Shown piece after piece: positions 1-10,006 of a DNA stretch of 64,000 nt. The number at the start of each line of letters is the position of its first letter. Positions within the stretch are counted from its first letter, which is position 1. Under the pieces are notes generated by a model. The model was not told where the DNA came from. It was given only the letters and a program-made list of their open reading frames with translations, and made no database searches. Both the position numbers and the translations under genes were made by a program. The DNA is from Peribacillus frigoritolerans (GTDB taxonomy: Bacteria > Bacillota > Bacilli > Bacillales > DSM-1321): positions 5,286,262-5,350,261 of the forward strand of contig NZ_KV440950.1 in the NCBI RefSeq assembly GCF_001636405.1, in the 5' to 3' direction.

Positions 1-1807
1 CTTCGGAAACGATACCTATTGCATGTTTAGTCGGGAATAAATTAACGATCGTACCGTCCACAGGAGAAACAACCAACCCTTCCTCGGGTACAATTGCAAA
101 TCCATCGCCCATCATTTTTTCAGCAAAAACTGCATCAGGCACTTCCGTGATCGGTTTTAATTCCCCTTTAATAGGAGAAACAAAGCGCTCGGAAACTTCA
201 TCCGTCCGTAAAGGTTTCGGGACGACATCCTCGATTTGCTTTTCCACACCTACTTCAGGAGACGTTTCTACTTTACGAGGCCTTTTTCCATCAATGATAT
301 CTTTCATTTGCCCCTTGATCGTTTCTGAACGAGGTCCGAAGATAGCCTGGATGTTATTGCCCACTTCCAGAACTCCAGCGGCACCAAGTTTCTTCAGCCT
401 ATTTTTATCAACGTTACCGATGTCATTGACCGATACACGAAGACGGGTAATGCAAGCATCCAAGTGAGAAATATTTTCTTTTCCGCCCATGGCATCCAAG
501 ATATCCCCTGGAAGACTTCCAGCTGTACTTGCAGATCCTTCCGCTTCCTCATCCTCTTCCACTTCACGACCAGGAGTTTTAAGGTTAAACTTCCTTATCG
601 CAAATCGGAATCCAAAGTAATAGATAACCGCAAGGACTAAACCAACCGGAATAACAATCCATGCATTGGTTTGCGGATTGATTAAACCAAACAGTACGTA
701 ATCGATCAAACCACCCGAGAACGTCATCCCGATTTTCACGTCCAGTAAATGCATGGTCATGAATGATAGACCGGCAAACAGACAGTGAATCCCGAAAAGT
801 ACTGGTGCAACAAATAAGAATGCAAATTCAAGTGGCTCAGTAATCCCAGTCAAGAATGATGTAAGTGCTGCAGAAGCCATCAATCCCCCGACTATTTTCT
901 TTCTTTCCGGTCTTGCTTCATGATAAATGGCCAAAGCTGCAGCTGGTAACCCGAACATCATGAATGGATATTTACCAGTCATGAAGGTACCGGCCGTTAA
1001 ATTCTGTACGCCATCTTTAATTTGTGCCATGAAGATGGCCTGGTCTCCTCTGACTGGCGTTCCCCCTCCTTGAGGGATATAGCTGCCAAATTCGAACCAG
1101 AATGGAGAATAGAAGATATGGTGCAATCCAAAAGGAATCAGCGCACGTTCTACAACCCCAAAAACGAAAGCTCCAAGTGTCAGGTTAGCACCCAACATAT
1201 TTTCGGAAAATGAATTTAACCCCGATTGAATCGTCGGCCAAATCAAAATCATCAACAACCCAAGAATAACTGCGCTTGCAGCTGTTACTATGGGTACAAA
1301 ACGTTTACCTGCAAAGAATCCTAAATAAGAAGGCAGTTCAATTTCATAAAACTTATTATACATAACAGCAGCCATGACACCGACGATAATACCGCCGAAC
1401 ACACCTGTTCCCAACGTCGGGATTCCCAGAACATTGGTATAAACCGCACTATTGTTCTCAATGTCGGCAGCGTCAATGCCAAGAACAGTTCCCATCGTGA
1501 CATTCATAATCAAGAAACCGATAATCGCCGCAAGGCCGGCAACACCATCTCCACCAGCTAACCCAATTGCGACCCCCACAGCAAACAACAAGGGAAGATT
1601 TCCAAAAATAATATTTCCGGCATTCTCCATTACCGATGCGACCATTTCCACTCCGCCACTCGCAAGAAACGGGGCGATATCCAACAAAGTTTCGTTTTGC
1701 AATGCATTACCAAACGCAAGCAAAATTCCGGCCGCTGGTAAAATGGCTACAGGAAGCATCAAAGCTTTACCGATTTTTTGCAAAACACCAAACAACTTCT
1801 TAAACAT
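1..1807 (-). CDS. ptsG: PTS glucose transporter subunit IICBA (3' end off window)
   Basis: Membrane permease that imports and phosphorylates glucose using phosphate from HPr. 602 residues are visible; the C-terminal end is cut by the left edge. Residues 1 to about 400 are the hydrophobic EIIC channel. EIIB follows, with the phosphorylated cysteine in [12 protein letters not shown] (Cys452). Then come an acidic linker and the start of EIIA ([28 protein letters not shown]). The second EIIA active-site histidine lies beyond the edge. The start at 1807 has an AGGAGG ribosome site. It lies directly downstream of glcT, as in B. subtilis, so it should be controlled by GlcT antitermination. A GlcNAc-specific IICBA paralogue is less likely because of the glcT neighbour. 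Confidence 0.93.
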   Translation of the reverse strand, partial: MFKKLFGVLQKIGKALMLPVAILPAAGILLAFGNALQNETLLDIAPFLASGGVEMVASVMENAGNIIFGNLPLLFAVGVAIGLAGGDGVAGLAAIIGFLIMNVTMGTVLGIDAADIENNSAVYTNVLGIPTLGTGVFGGIIVGVMAAVMYNKFYEIELPSYLGFFAGKRFVPIVTAASAVILGLLMILIWPTIQSGLNSFSENMLGANLTLGAFVFGVVERALIPFGLHHIFYSPFWFEFGSYIPQGGGTPVRGDQAIFMAQIKDGVQNLTAGTFMTGKYPFMMFGLPAAALAIYHEARPERKKIVGGLMASAALTSFLTGITEPLEFAFLFVAPVLFGIHCLFAGLSFMTMHLLDVKIGMTFSGGLIDYVLFGLINPQTNAWIVIPVGLVLAVIYYFGFRFAIRKFNLKTPGREVEEDEEAEGSASTAGSLPGDILDAMGGKENISHLDACITRLRVSVNDIGNVDKNRLKKLGAAGVLEVGNNIQAIFGPRSETIKGQMKDIIDGKRPRKVETSPEVGVEKQIEDVVPKPLRTDEVSERFVSPIKGELKPITEVPDAVFAEKMMGDGFAIVPEEGLVVSPVDGTIVNLFPTKHAIGIVSE

Positions 1808-1903
1808 AGGTTTTCCTCCTCTTTACTGTTTTTCCATGCTAATAAAACGGTTACATTCACGATGGTATTCATCTTCCCACGCATCAGAATTCAAATACAA
1901 AAA

Positions 1904-1987
1904 AGGCATAAGCAAAGATAGGATTGAAATGAAAATTCAGGTATATAATACCCTCTTTCATAACAATCATTCTCCTCACTTATGCCT
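1904..1987 (-). promoter_or_regulatory. ptsG leader terminator/antiterminator (GlcT target)
   Basis: In the 213-nt glcT-ptsG gap, a 9-bp stem pairs 1979-1987 with 1904-1912, and a U-run follows at about 1898-1903 on the minus strand. Inside the loop, 1940-1952 is a small perfect stem (GGTAT-ata-ATACC). This layout fits the RNA antiterminator (RAT) overlapping a terminator that GlcT opens in B. subtilis. The structure is seen; its role is inferred from the neighbours. Confidence 0.6.
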
Positions 1988-2020
1988 GATCGAATCAGTA
2001 ACACGTAAGTTAATGTATGT

Positions 2021-2863
2021 TTATTTAATTTTCTTTTGTAATCGTTGGATATGCATCGTTAGATAGACAGCTTCCGCATCACAAACCGGCTTGCCTAATT
2101 TCTGCTGCATAATTTTTATTAGCTTCCAAGAGATATTGTAACACAAAGGATATTCTTCTTTCAATAGCATTGCTATTTTTTCAGGTTCCTCTACTTTTTC
2201 CCCAGCAAGCACCCTGTCTATCATGAATCTTAAATGACGGACCAAACGTGAATAGTCTATGCTATCCTTATTAATTTTCACATTGAGCTGTTCTTCAACA
2301 ACTTGGATAAGGTGATAGATTAACTGCGAATGCTGATTGACTTCCGATAAGTCTTTATTTGATATTGCGCTATGAATATGAAGCGTAATAAAACCGATTT
2401 CCCCTTGGGGAAGGCCTATGCCTGTCTTATCTTGAATTAATTCTACTACATCGACAGCAATATCATGTTCAAAAGGATAAAGGGTTATCGTTTCTTTCAA
2501 GAATGGGTTTTTGATAGTCATTCCTTGTGAAACACGCTGAAGGGCGAACAATAAATGATCTGTTAAACCGACATGTATATGTTCATTTAGCTTTCCAGTA
2601 ACCCGGTCATTAATGAGATGAATGGATTCTATAATGGCTGCTTGAAGATTTTGATCGATTTGCGGCAAGAGTTTTTTGTAACTTTCCTGTTCCTTAACAT
2701 TTTTCAGGACAAACGTTTTCTCCGCTAGTTCCGGACTCAACTCTTCGCCTTTCTTTCGGTTGAAGCCTAAGCCCTTTCCAATAGTAACGACTTCTCCATA
2801 CGACGGATGCGTGGCAATCACCACATTATTGTTCAAAACCTTTTCAACGATAAAACCATTCAT
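2021..2863 (-). CDS. glcT: BglG/SacT-family transcriptional antiterminator GlcT
   Basis: RNA-binding antiterminator that allows ptsG transcription when glucose is present. 280 aa. An N-terminal co-antiterminator RNA-binding domain (about 1-60, beginning MNGFIVEKVLNNNVV) is followed by two PRD domains. PRD1 carries the histidines in NEHIHVGLTDH and FITLHIHSA; PRD2 those in LVRHLRFMIDRV and LTMHIQRLQ. PTS phosphorylation of such histidines controls this family. I chose the ATG at 2863, with a GAGGGAG site and the canonical N-terminus, over a longer frame reaching 2905. Confidence 0.93.
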   Translation of the reverse strand: MNGFIVEKVLNNNVVIATHPSYGEVVTIGKGLGFNRKKGEELSPELAEKTFVLKNVKEQESYKKLLPQIDQNLQAAIIESIHLINDRVTGKLNEHIHVGLTDHLLFALQRVSQGMTIKNPFLKETITLYPFEHDIAVDVVELIQDKTGIGLPQGEIGFITLHIHSAISNKDLSEVNQHSQLIYHLIQVVEEQLNVKINKDSIDYSRLVRHLRFMIDRVLAGEKVEEPEKIAMLLKEEYPLCYNISWKLIKIMQQKLGKPVCDAEAVYLTMHIQRLQKKIK

Positions 2864-2914
2864 TTTTCTCCCTCTTTTTTTCTCAAAGTCATCCCTATGC
2901 CCCATACAGGATAA

Positions 2915-2967
2915 AGTACTTAGTACTTAGTACTTTTACTATACACGATATGAGCTTTCTCTTACAA
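2915..2967 (-). promoter_or_regulatory. glcT promoter with triple AGTACTT repeat
   Basis: On the minus strand a -35-like TTGTAA (2962-2967) and -10-like TATAGT (2938-2943) are 18 bp apart. Immediately downstream, AGTACT palindromes occur at 2915, 2922 and 2929 with an exact 7-bp period, where an operator would sit. No regulator is identified. Confidence 0.5.
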
Positions 2968-2971
2968 CATG

Positions 2972-3000
2972 AAAGAAGAGCCCCGAAATCAGGACTCTCC
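2972..3000 (-). terminator. pbuG terminator
   Basis: An imperfect GC-rich hairpin (GAGAGTCC ... GGGGCTCTTC) is followed by a short U-rich stretch, 17 nt after the pbuG stop codon. Confidence 0.6.
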
Positions 3001-3016
3001 TTACTTACTTGCATTA

Positions 3017-4348
3017 TTACTTCAAGAAAATGAAATATAGCAGGAAGACGACTCCAAGACCCCACATGATCGGATGAACCTCTTTTGCTCTTCCTTTCAT
3101 CGACATAGTGATTGGATAGAAGATGAATCCGCAAGCGATACCTGTCGCAATTGAATATGTCATAGGCATCATGATGACCGTAAAGAATGCCGGAACCGCA
3201 ATTTCGAACTTTTGCCAGTCAATATTTTTAAGTGATGATGCCATTAATACTCCGACTATAACCAATGCCGGCGCAGTCACAGCAGATGTCACCACTGATA
3301 GAAGCGGGAAGAAGAAAAGGGATAGGACAAACAGCAACCCTGTCACTACAGCCGCAAATCCGCTTCGAGCACCAGCAGCAACACCCGATGTGGACTCTAC
3401 ATAAGATGTCGTGGTGGATGTACCAAGAATAGCACCTGAAACGATGGATAATGAATCAGCAAGCAATCCTTTACCCACTCTAGGAAGAACATTATCCTTC
3501 ATCAATCCAGCTTGTTGTGCGACAGCCACCAGCGTACCGGCTGTATCAAAGAATGCTACGAACAAGAAGGTCAGTATCACGATTAACATTTGACCAGTGA
3601 AGAGATCACCGGGATTTCCAAAGGCATCGAACGCCACCCCGAATGTAGGCGCTATGCTAGGGACGGCACCGATTATTTTGTCCGGCACCGGAACTTGTCC
3701 AAAGATCATTCCTGCAATGGCTGTAATGACCATTCCTATGAACACGCCGCTTTTGACGCCTCTCGTCATCAAAATGACGGTTACGACAATTCCAAACACA
3801 GCCAATAAAGTATTTCCTGATGTCAAATCGCCCAGTCCGACAAGAACGCTGTCATCATTCGTGATGATACCGGCATTCTGAAACCCTACAAAAGTAATGA
3901 ATAAACCGATACCGGCTCCAACTGCGTATTTCAATTCGACTGGAATTGCATTAATGATTTTTTCACGTATTCCCGATAGGGAAAGTAAAACGAAGATAAT
4001 ACCTGAAATCAATACTCCTGTTAAAGCCGTCTGCCAAGGAATTCCAAAGCCAAGCACAACGGTAAAAGCGAAGAAAGCATTCAACCCCATACCCGGCGCG
4101 AGCGAGATTGGATATCTGGCTATGAGTCCCATTAATATCGAGCCGATTGCGGCTGACAATGCGGTTGCGGCAAAAACCGCTCCGTAGTCCATTCTCAATT
4201 CATCCGGATAGTCCTCGATGCTTTGTAAAGTCAGCATTACAGGGTTTACAACCAGGATATATGCCATTGAAAGGAAAGTAGTTAGTCCACCAAGTATTTC
4301 ACGGCGATAATTAGTTCCCAGCTCGTTAAACCGAAAATAATTTTTCAT
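3017..4348 (-). CDS. pbuG: Guanine/hypoxanthine permease (NCS2/AzgA family)
   Basis: Proton-coupled importer of guanine and hypoxanthine for purine salvage. 443 aa, the usual length, with about 12 hydrophobic segments. Family signatures are the N-terminal RREILGGLTTFLSMAYI, the substrate-site segment LAPGMGLNAFFAF (about 84-96) and FFDTAGTLVAVA (about 265-276). The gene stands alone behind its own promoter and guanine riboswitch and follows guaA, the B. subtilis order. The synteny and riboswitch support PbuG over the adenine-preferring relative PbuO. Confidence 0.93.
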   Translation of the reverse strand: MKNYFRFNELGTNYRREILGGLTTFLSMAYILVVNPVMLTLQSIEDYPDELRMDYGAVFAATALSAAIGSILMGLIARYPISLAPGMGLNAFFAFTVVLGFGIPWQTALTGVLISGIIFVLLSLSGIREKIINAIPVELKYAVGAGIGLFITFVGFQNAGIITNDDSVLVGLGDLTSGNTLLAVFGIVVTVILMTRGVKSGVFIGMVITAIAGMIFGQVPVPDKIIGAVPSIAPTFGVAFDAFGNPGDLFTGQMLIVILTFLFVAFFDTAGTLVAVAQQAGLMKDNVLPRVGKGLLADSLSIVSGAILGTSTTTSYVESTSGVAAGARSGFAAVVTGLLFVLSLFFFPLLSVVTSAVTAPALVIVGVLMASSLKNIDWQKFEIAVPAFFTVIMMPMTYSIATGIACGFIFYPITMSMKGRAKEVHPIMWGLGVVFLLYFIFLK

Positions 4349-4380
4349 TATGAGTCTCCCCCATCATAAAATCGTGCCAA

Positions 4381-4535
4381 CAGAAAATGCCCCATTCGCT
4401 TTCGAACGGGGCTTGACTGCGGTCATGTAAAGAAGTGGCGGTTTATTTATACACGCCAATCCTTCCACATCGTAGTCAAGCCGTTCACGGCAGCTTGGTA
4501 GAAACTTTTGGGCCATATCCCCAATATTATACGAC
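4381..4535 (-). promoter_or_regulatory. Purine (guanine-class) riboswitch of pbuG with terminator
   Basis: The aptamer spans 4469-4535. P1 pairs 4530-4534 with 4470-4474. The conserved cores GGATATGG and AAGTTTCTACC and the J3/1 segment TTGACTACG are present. The ligand-pairing base in GACTA is C, which marks the guanine/hypoxanthine class; adenine aptamers have U. Downstream, hairpin 4389-4412 (GCCCC...GGGGC) is followed by a UUUU tract, a transcription terminator. Guanine should turn the gene off; this direction is inferred from the family. Confidence 0.93.
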
Positions 4536-4563
4536 AATTATGTTTTTTTATTATTATAGGTAT

Positions 4564-4592
4564 AGTGTATCAGTCACCAAAATAATCGTCAA
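4564..4592 (-). promoter_or_regulatory. pbuG promoter (sigma-A type)
   Basis: TTGACG (4587-4592) and TACACT (4564-4569) are separated by 17 bp, about 30 bp upstream of the riboswitch P1 helix. Confidence 0.75.
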
Positions 4593-4727
4593 TATACCAA
4601 ACGAATATTTTTTATGTAATTTTAGGCAACGTTCGCGTTTCGCTATATATTCCTTAATTATCATGGCTATATCTTCGCCAACATACGTAAAATGTAAGTA
4701 ATCTACATATTCAAATACTATTTCAAC

Positions 4728-4760
4728 AAAAAAATCAGTGAAGGTTAATTCCTTCACTGA
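4728..4760 (-). terminator. guaA Rho-independent terminator
   Basis: A perfect 10-bp stem (TCAGTGAAGG / CCTTCACTGA) with a 6-nt loop is followed by seven Us on the minus strand, 18 nt after the guaA stop. Confidence 0.92.
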
Positions 4761-4778
4761 TTGGATGGTTTCAATCTA

Positions 4779-6335
4779 CTATTCCCACTCGATCGTTGCA
4801 GGCGGCTTAGACGTAATGTCATAAACGACGCGGTTTACATGATTTACTTCATTAACGATTCTCGTTGAGATGATTTCAAGTACATCCCATGGGATTCTTG
4901 CCCAATCGGATGTCATTCCGTCAATGGACGTAACCGCACGGATTCCGATTGTATAGTCATACGTACGTGCATCGCCCATTACCCCTACGCTACGAATGTT
5001 AGGAAGCACCGTAAAGTACTGCCAAATTTCGCGTTCCAAACCATTTTTTCTAATTTCTTCACGTAAAATATGGTCAGACTCACGAACGATTTCAAGTTTT
5101 TCATCTGAAATTTCGCCTAATACACGAATACCTAAACCTGGACCAGGGAATGGTTGACGCCAAACGATTTCGTCCGGAATGCCCATTTCACTTCCAAGTG
5201 CACGCACTTCATCCTTGAATAGAGTGTTCAAAGGCTCAATCAATTTAAATTGCATATCTTCCGGCAGACCGCCAACATTGTGATGCGATTTAATTGTTTG
5301 TGCAGTGGCCGTGCCACTTTCAATAATGTCTGTGTAAAGTGTACCCTGTGCAAGGAAATCAATTCCTTCGAGCTTCGTTGCTTCGTCATCGAATACGTAG
5401 ATGAACTCGTTACCGATGATTTTCCGTTTTTGTTCCGGATCTGAAACGCCAGCAAGCTTCGATAGGAAACGTTCTTTTGCATCGACCTTGATTACGTTCA
5501 TATTGAAACCTTCCCTGAATGTTTCCATTACACCTTCGGCTTCGCCTTTACGAAGTAATCCATGATCAACGAAAATACATGTCAGCTGATCGCCGATCGC
5601 TTTATGGATCAATACAGCAACAACGGATGAATCCACCCCGCCGCTCAATGCGCATAACACTTTTTTATCTCCGACCGTTTGGCGGATTTTCTCCATCTCG
5701 ATTTCAATGAAGTTCTCCATTGACCAGTCACCTTTACAGCCACAAACGCCGAATACGAAATTTTTCAAAATGTCATTACCGTATACGGAATGACGGACTT
5801 CTGGATGGAATTGCACGGCATACAATTTACGTGACTCGTCACTCATAGCCGAAATTGGGCAAGACGGGTTCGTCCCGTCAATTTGGAAACCTTCAGGCGT
5901 TTCCACCACTAAATCACCATGGCTCATCCAGACGATTTGTTCTTTTGGCAGGTCACTGAATAACTTCGACTCATTTTGGATGGCAAGTGTCGCTTTCCCG
6001 TATTCACGGTTCTTCGCTGGTTCCACCTTACCGCCAAAATGTTTGGTCATAAGCTGCATGCCATAACAAATACCAAAAATCGGAAGACCCATTTCGAATA
6101 TGCGTTCATCACAACCAAAAGCATTTGCATCATAAACACTGTTCGGGCCCCCTGAGAAAATGATTCCCGTCGGGTTCATTTTCTCAATTTCTTCTACAGT
6201 GATTGTATGAGGATGAAGCTCACTGTACACACCAAATTCACGGATACGACGAGTGATCAATTGATTATATTGGCTTCCGAAATCAAGTACTACGATCATT
6301 TCCTGGTTTTTTTGCAATTCTGTTTTCCCCGGCAC
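4779..6335 (-). CDS. guaA: GMP synthase (glutamine-hydrolysing)
   Basis: Converts XMP, ATP and glutamine to GMP, the last step of guanine nucleotide synthesis. An N-terminal class I amidotransferase domain has Cys90 in FGICYGMQL and the His-Glu pair in QFHPEVRHS. The ATP-pyrophosphatase domain follows with the PP-loop [10 protein letters not shown], and then the dimerisation domain ending [11 protein letters not shown] chose the GTG at 6335, which sits 6 nt after a GAGGTG site and gives 518 aa. A TTG at 6353 is also in frame but has no ribosome site. The gene has its own promoter and guanine riboswitch, so end-product control is likely. Confidence 0.96.
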   Translation of the reverse strand: MPGKTELQKNQEMIVVLDFGSQYNQLITRRIREFGVYSELHPHTITVEEIEKMNPTGIIFSGGPNSVYDANAFGCDERIFEMGLPIFGICYGMQLMTKHFGGKVEPAKNREYGKATLAIQNESKLFSDLPKEQIVWMSHGDLVVETPEGFQIDGTNPSCPISAMSDESRKLYAVQFHPEVRHSVYGNDILKNFVFGVCGCKGDWSMENFIEIEMEKIRQTVGDKKVLCALSGGVDSSVVAVLIHKAIGDQLTCIFVDHGLLRKGEAEGVMETFREGFNMNVIKVDAKERFLSKLAGVSDPEQKRKIIGNEFIYVFDDEATKLEGIDFLAQGTLYTDIIESGTATAQTIKSHHNVGGLPEDMQFKLIEPLNTLFKDEVRALGSEMGIPDEIVWRQPFPGPGLGIRVLGEISDEKLEIVRESDHILREEIRKNGLEREIWQYFTVLPNIRSVGVMGDARTYDYTIGIRAVTSIDGMTSDWARIPWDVLEIISTRIVNEVNHVNRVVYDITSKPPATIEWE

Positions 6336-6440
6336 AAACGTCACCTCTATCAATGTAATTCACTCATAAAATCGAGTGATAATTCTTATAAAAAATATTA
6401 TCATAAAAAAAGAAAAACTAAAAACCCACCCTCAAAAATA

Positions 6441-6560
6441 CAGAAAAAGTACAGACGAAGGCAGATTTTCAGCTTTCCTGTTAAAATCCGCCTTCATAGT
6501 CAAATCATTTACGGTGATTCGGTAGAAACTTTCGATCCATATTATCGAGGATATATGAAG
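6441..6560 (-). promoter_or_regulatory. Purine (guanine-class) riboswitch of guaA
   Basis: The aptamer at 6492-6560 has P1 CTTCAT/ATGAAG, the core AAGTTTCTACC, the P3 loop element ACCGTAAATG and J3/1 GACTATG with C at the ligand position (guanine class). The 3' strand of P1 overlaps the base of a long hairpin at 6457-6495 (GAAGGCGGATTTT / AAAATCTGCCTTC). A U5 run lies about 10 nt beyond at 6443-6447. The overlap implies mutually exclusive folding, probably termination when guanine is bound. Confidence 0.92.
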
Positions 6561-6588
6561 GATATATTAGTTTAAGTTAGTTTTTGTT

Positions 6589-6618
6589 ATTGTATCAATA
6601 TAATAAAAACCTGGTCAA
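6589..6618 (-). promoter_or_regulatory. guaA promoter (sigma-A type)
   Basis: TTGACC (6613-6618) and TACAAT (6589-6594) are 18 bp apart, just upstream of the guaA riboswitch. The -35 overlaps the yebA stop codon, so guaA has its own start site although it lies behind yebA. Confidence 0.8.
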
Positions 6619-8816
6619 GAGCTAGTTTTTCTCATTAAGCTTTCCCAACCCTTTTGAAAGTGTTTCCATTCCCCATCTTCCGCGTCTCCACGATATATCA
6701 TTAACTCGTATCCAGCCGTCAATTCACTCATCTCATCTGTAGCGTACACTGCATCCACATAGGCGGCGTACTCCCTTAAGGTTTGCCCCTCCGGCCGAAC
6801 TAAACCAGCCCGTTTTAATTGTTTCAATAATATTAAATAAGCTGTCGAGAAATGAGCATCGGTTTTCTTTCTATAACGAAGAATCTGCAGAAGAGGAATC
6901 CACTTCCTTCTGAGGAAATAACCGATAGAAGCAAAAATCAATCCACCTGATAATGTGATTGCAGACCATTTTAAGAACCCTTCCATGTTCCCAAAACCCG
7001 TTTTCACGGAGGATTGAGTTTCCCTATCTGGTGTATCCTGGCGTTCCCTGGCCTCTTTCTTTGTTTGCTCTTCATTAGTCGGGGCTTCCTCAGGGTTCTT
7101 GATTGCTTCCTGTTTCAATTCCGAATCGTAAAATTCCACTTCCCCATTGAAACCCTTTGTCGGCTCGAAGGGAATCCAGCCTATTCCTGAAAAATAAACC
7201 TCGACCCAGGAATGTGCATTATTATTGGTCACCTTATAAACGGATTCGCCATCAAGGATTGATTTTTCCCCTTCGGTATAGCCCTTTACCCATCTTGCAG
7301 GTATATTGGCGGCCCTTAGTAATACGACCATGGCAGTTGAAAAATTATCGCAATACCCTATCTGTGTCTCGAATAAAAATTGATCGACATAATCTTGATT
7401 GCTCTCTGGATACGGAATATCGTCCTTGGAATAAATGAATTCAGCTCCGTCAAAATAATCCTCAATGGCTTTTGCTTTATCGTACCAATTCGTTTCATTG
7501 CTTGTAAGCCGGGAGGCCAATTCAAATATCCGGTTTGGCAATCCCTCTGGAAGCTGAGTGTTTTTTTCCATTAATAAATCCATGGAATCGTCGGGTTCCG
7601 TCACCTTCCTTAACTCAGCTATATCAAAACTTGGCATATCATAAACCAGTTCATACTCTTTCATGGAAAGTCGTTCGCCATTACCCTGTTCGGAAATAAA
7701 TTTGTCCATCTCCTGATAATATTTGAAATCCTGCCCGTTTTTGCCCTCGATCTTTTTTACATACCCGGACTGCGGATGAAGTATATGTGAATATGATTCT
7801 GTCATGGATACTTTTGCGGTCATTTCTTCAGTCCTCACCAATTCAGGAACGTCGTAAATATCTAACGTTGCCATATCCTGCCTGTTGGAAAAAGTGTGAA
7901 ATTCTGTTTCCGGTATGGAAACCCACCCTTTACCGGTATAAATATTCTTGTTCTCGACTTTCCAGTAATGTCCTGCAGTAGCATTATTATAAAAAACGAT
8001 GGAACTATCCGGCTCTATCGAACCGCCAAGATCCGAATCGTCTTCATCATATCCGACACTTTTACGCTTCGAATCACCGTCTTCTTTCACAGCTTTATCA
8101 GAATAGGAAGTAATATAAGGCACCGGGTCCGGCCACTGCGGAGAGAGCTTTGGGGCAGCAAAACCGACAAGGACACTTACCAATACCATACCGGTCAGCA
8201 TCAAGATCCACTTATTGATGGAAGACTTCGGAAACTTAATCCTCTCCTGTATCGTTAGCCGCAGCAGGGAAAGCGAGCCGAGCATCAAAAACCCGATGAT
8301 GATGATTCTTATCATTGCACTATCCCCCGCATAAGGTGTGAATGTGTCGAGTACAGATATAAAAATCACCGTTAACATAAAAAAGAAAAAGATGCTTTGC
8401 CTCACCATCACCCAGTAATGGATCAAATATGTCACAAGCCAAAGAAGGATAAAAAATAGATACGTTCGAAATGGATTTGTGATCAACTCCCAATTCCCAT
8501 CATATATAAAACCAAGATTGCCCTTAAAATCCGCTAGAAACCCTTTCAGCCATGACAATTGATATAAAGCCTCTTTTGAATGGAGGAACTGTAATGAAAT
8601 CATTATATATGCACTAATGAGAATAAATCGGATCGACCAATGTATGCTGAAATAATGCAGTAGCAGGGAGTAGAGCAAAAATAAGATAAAAATGATGATA
8701 TTACCTGTATCGGTGAGTCTATCGACAGGCCTTAACCATTCAGTAATCAACAACAGACCAAATACATACATGAGGACGTGCATGAACTTTTCCAATTTTT
8801 CGGTAGTGACATTCAT
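6615..8816 (-). CDS. yebA: Membrane transglutaminase-like protease-fold protein
   Basis: 733 aa. About six membrane segments fill residues 1-215. A large outside domain contains a transglutaminase core: Cys in GYCDNFSTAMVVLLRAA, His in NAHSWVEVYF, and the third site in IPFEPTKGF. One more membrane helix (about 628-650) and a cytoplasmic tail with DUF4129-type features follow. The start overlaps the yeaD stop (ATGA), showing translational coupling. yeaC-yeaD-yebA is a conserved MoxR ATPase / DUF58 / transglutaminase set. A role in folding or processing of a surface protein is plausible but not established. Confidence 0.85.
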   Translation of the reverse strand: MNVTTEKLEKFMHVLMYVFGLLLITEWLRPVDRLTDTGNIIIFILFLLYSLLLHYFSIHWSIRFILISAYIMISLQFLHSKEALYQLSWLKGFLADFKGNLGFIYDGNWELITNPFRTYLFFILLWLVTYLIHYWVMVRQSIFFFFMLTVIFISVLDTFTPYAGDSAMIRIIIIGFLMLGSLSLLRLTIQERIKFPKSSINKWILMLTGMVLVSVLVGFAAPKLSPQWPDPVPYITSYSDKAVKEDGDSKRKSVGYDEDDSDLGGSIEPDSSIVFYNNATAGHYWKVENKNIYTGKGWVSIPETEFHTFSNRQDMATLDIYDVPELVRTEEMTAKVSMTESYSHILHPQSGYVKKIEGKNGQDFKYYQEMDKFISEQGNGERLSMKEYELVYDMPSFDIAELRKVTEPDDSMDLLMEKNTQLPEGLPNRIFELASRLTSNETNWYDKAKAIEDYFDGAEFIYSKDDIPYPESNQDYVDQFLFETQIGYCDNFSTAMVVLLRAANIPARWVKGYTEGEKSILDGESVYKVTNNNAHSWVEVYFSGIGWIPFEPTKGFNGEVEFYDSELKQEAIKNPEEAPTNEEQTKKEARERQDTPDRETQSSVKTGFGNMEGFLKWSAITLSGGLIFASIGYFLRRKWIPLLQILRYRKKTDAHFSTAYLILLKQLKRAGLVRPEGQTLREYAAYVDAVYATDEMSELTAGYELMIYRGDAEDGEWKHFQKGWESLMRKTSS

Positions 8817-10006
8817 TTCGCCATCACCTCCGATCTGTCAAACTTTAGTTGGCCATGTTCAAAAAAGCTAACCTTTATCCCCCTCGAAACAGCAGAAGAG
8901 CTTGACAGCCTTTCCTCATCAGTAAGATCTGCCTGTTTCTTCACGCATAACATCAATCCCTGATTAGGCCGGAAAGCACTCAATATGTCCACCTTTTCTA
9001 AGGTTAAGTCTGAAACGATGAATATCACAGCAGCGTTTGCCGGAAGAATTCCCTTCCGGACATTTTCGTTCAATGCGTTTACAACACCCGGCTTTTCTTT
9101 AGCAAGCCGGTAAAAAATCTTTCGTTTCTGTTTGTTGCCTGCTGCTGCCGGTATGATTAACCTCGAGCCCCTACTCACATACCCAATTTCCATGCCCTTC
9201 TTTAACATGGCATGGGCAAGGGAAGCCGCCATTTCAATGGATTCTTCGAATAAATCCGACGGCTTTTCATCAAGCATGATGAATACATCCCGGTTTTTCT
9301 GCACCTCGAATTCCTTCGTCATGATTTCACTCGTCCTGGCAGTCGCCTTCCAGTTAATCCAAGACAATTGATCACCTGGCTGATATTCCCTTACACCGGA
9401 GACCACTGAATGTTCCCTTTGTGTTTTCTTTGTTGAAACCACTGCCCCCTGATTGAACACTCGATCAAGATCACTATAGGCAAGCTCGTGATAACGAGGA
9501 AAAACGGTTATTTTCAAAGGGGAGCTATAAATCGCTTCCTTTTCGACCAGCCCGAAAAAGTCCCCAATCCAAAAGCGGATCGATTGAAACGAATGCTCTC
9601 CCCGCTGCAAGTTTTCCAAGGTATATGACATGCTGAAGGTACGCTTGAACCCCGGAAAGATAATTACTTTCCTTTGTAGTCCCCTATCTTCCATCTCCTG
9701 AGGCAATTCCTCCTCTACCACCATAAATAATAGGGGCAGCCGGTTTTTACGCGTAAACGTCAATGCTATCTCAACGGATTCACCAGCTTGGCATTCCCTT
9801 TTATTGACCTTTCTCTCAACGGTAAAATCATGCAGCGGATAAAACAGCAGGATCAAAGCGTACACAGAAAACGGCAAAAATGAATAAAAAATGAACCAAC
9901 TGACAAAACCGCCTTGAAACATTGCATAGCAAAAGGAAACGATCATGAGTAATACAAGTCCGATCACACTCATATTTCCCCTTAGAATGTTGATGAATCT
10001 TCGCAT
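8813..10006 (-). CDS. yeaD: DUF58 domain membrane protein
   Basis: 397 aa. Two N-terminal membrane helices (about 9-55) precede a DUF58 domain with the signature SWINWKATARTSEIMTKEFE at about 215-234 and a von Willebrand-like fold (VFIMLDEK). DUF58 proteins partner MoxR ATPases, here the preceding yeaC, with which it shares a TAATG stop/start overlap. The client is unknown. Confidence 0.85.
   Translation of the reverse strand: MRRFINILRGNMSVIGLVLLMIVSFCYAMFQGGFVSWFIFYSFLPFSVYALILLFYPLHDFTVERKVNKRECQAGESVEIALTFTRKNRLPLLFMVVEEELPQEMEDRGLQRKVIIFPGFKRTFSMSYTLENLQRGEHSFQSIRFWIGDFFGLVEKEAIYSSPLKITVFPRYHELAYSDLDRVFNQGAVVSTKKTQREHSVVSGVREYQPGDQLSWINWKATARTSEIMTKEFEVQKNRDVFIMLDEKPSDLFEESIEMAASLAHAMLKKGMEIGYVSRGSRLIIPAAAGNKQKRKIFYRLAKEKPGVVNALNENVRKGILPANAAVIFIVSDLTLEKVDILSAFRPNQGLMLCVKKQADLTDEERLSSSSAVSRGIKVSFFEHGQLKFDRSEVMAK

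Noticed and set aside
1452-2066. 204-codon plus frame opposite ptsG and its leader
   Set aside because: Antisense shadow of ptsG; proline/isoleucine-rich composition typical of reversed membrane-protein codons.
6207-6575. 122-codon plus frame over the guaA start and riboswitch
   Set aside because: Antisense to guaA, its riboswitch and promoter, all strongly supported.
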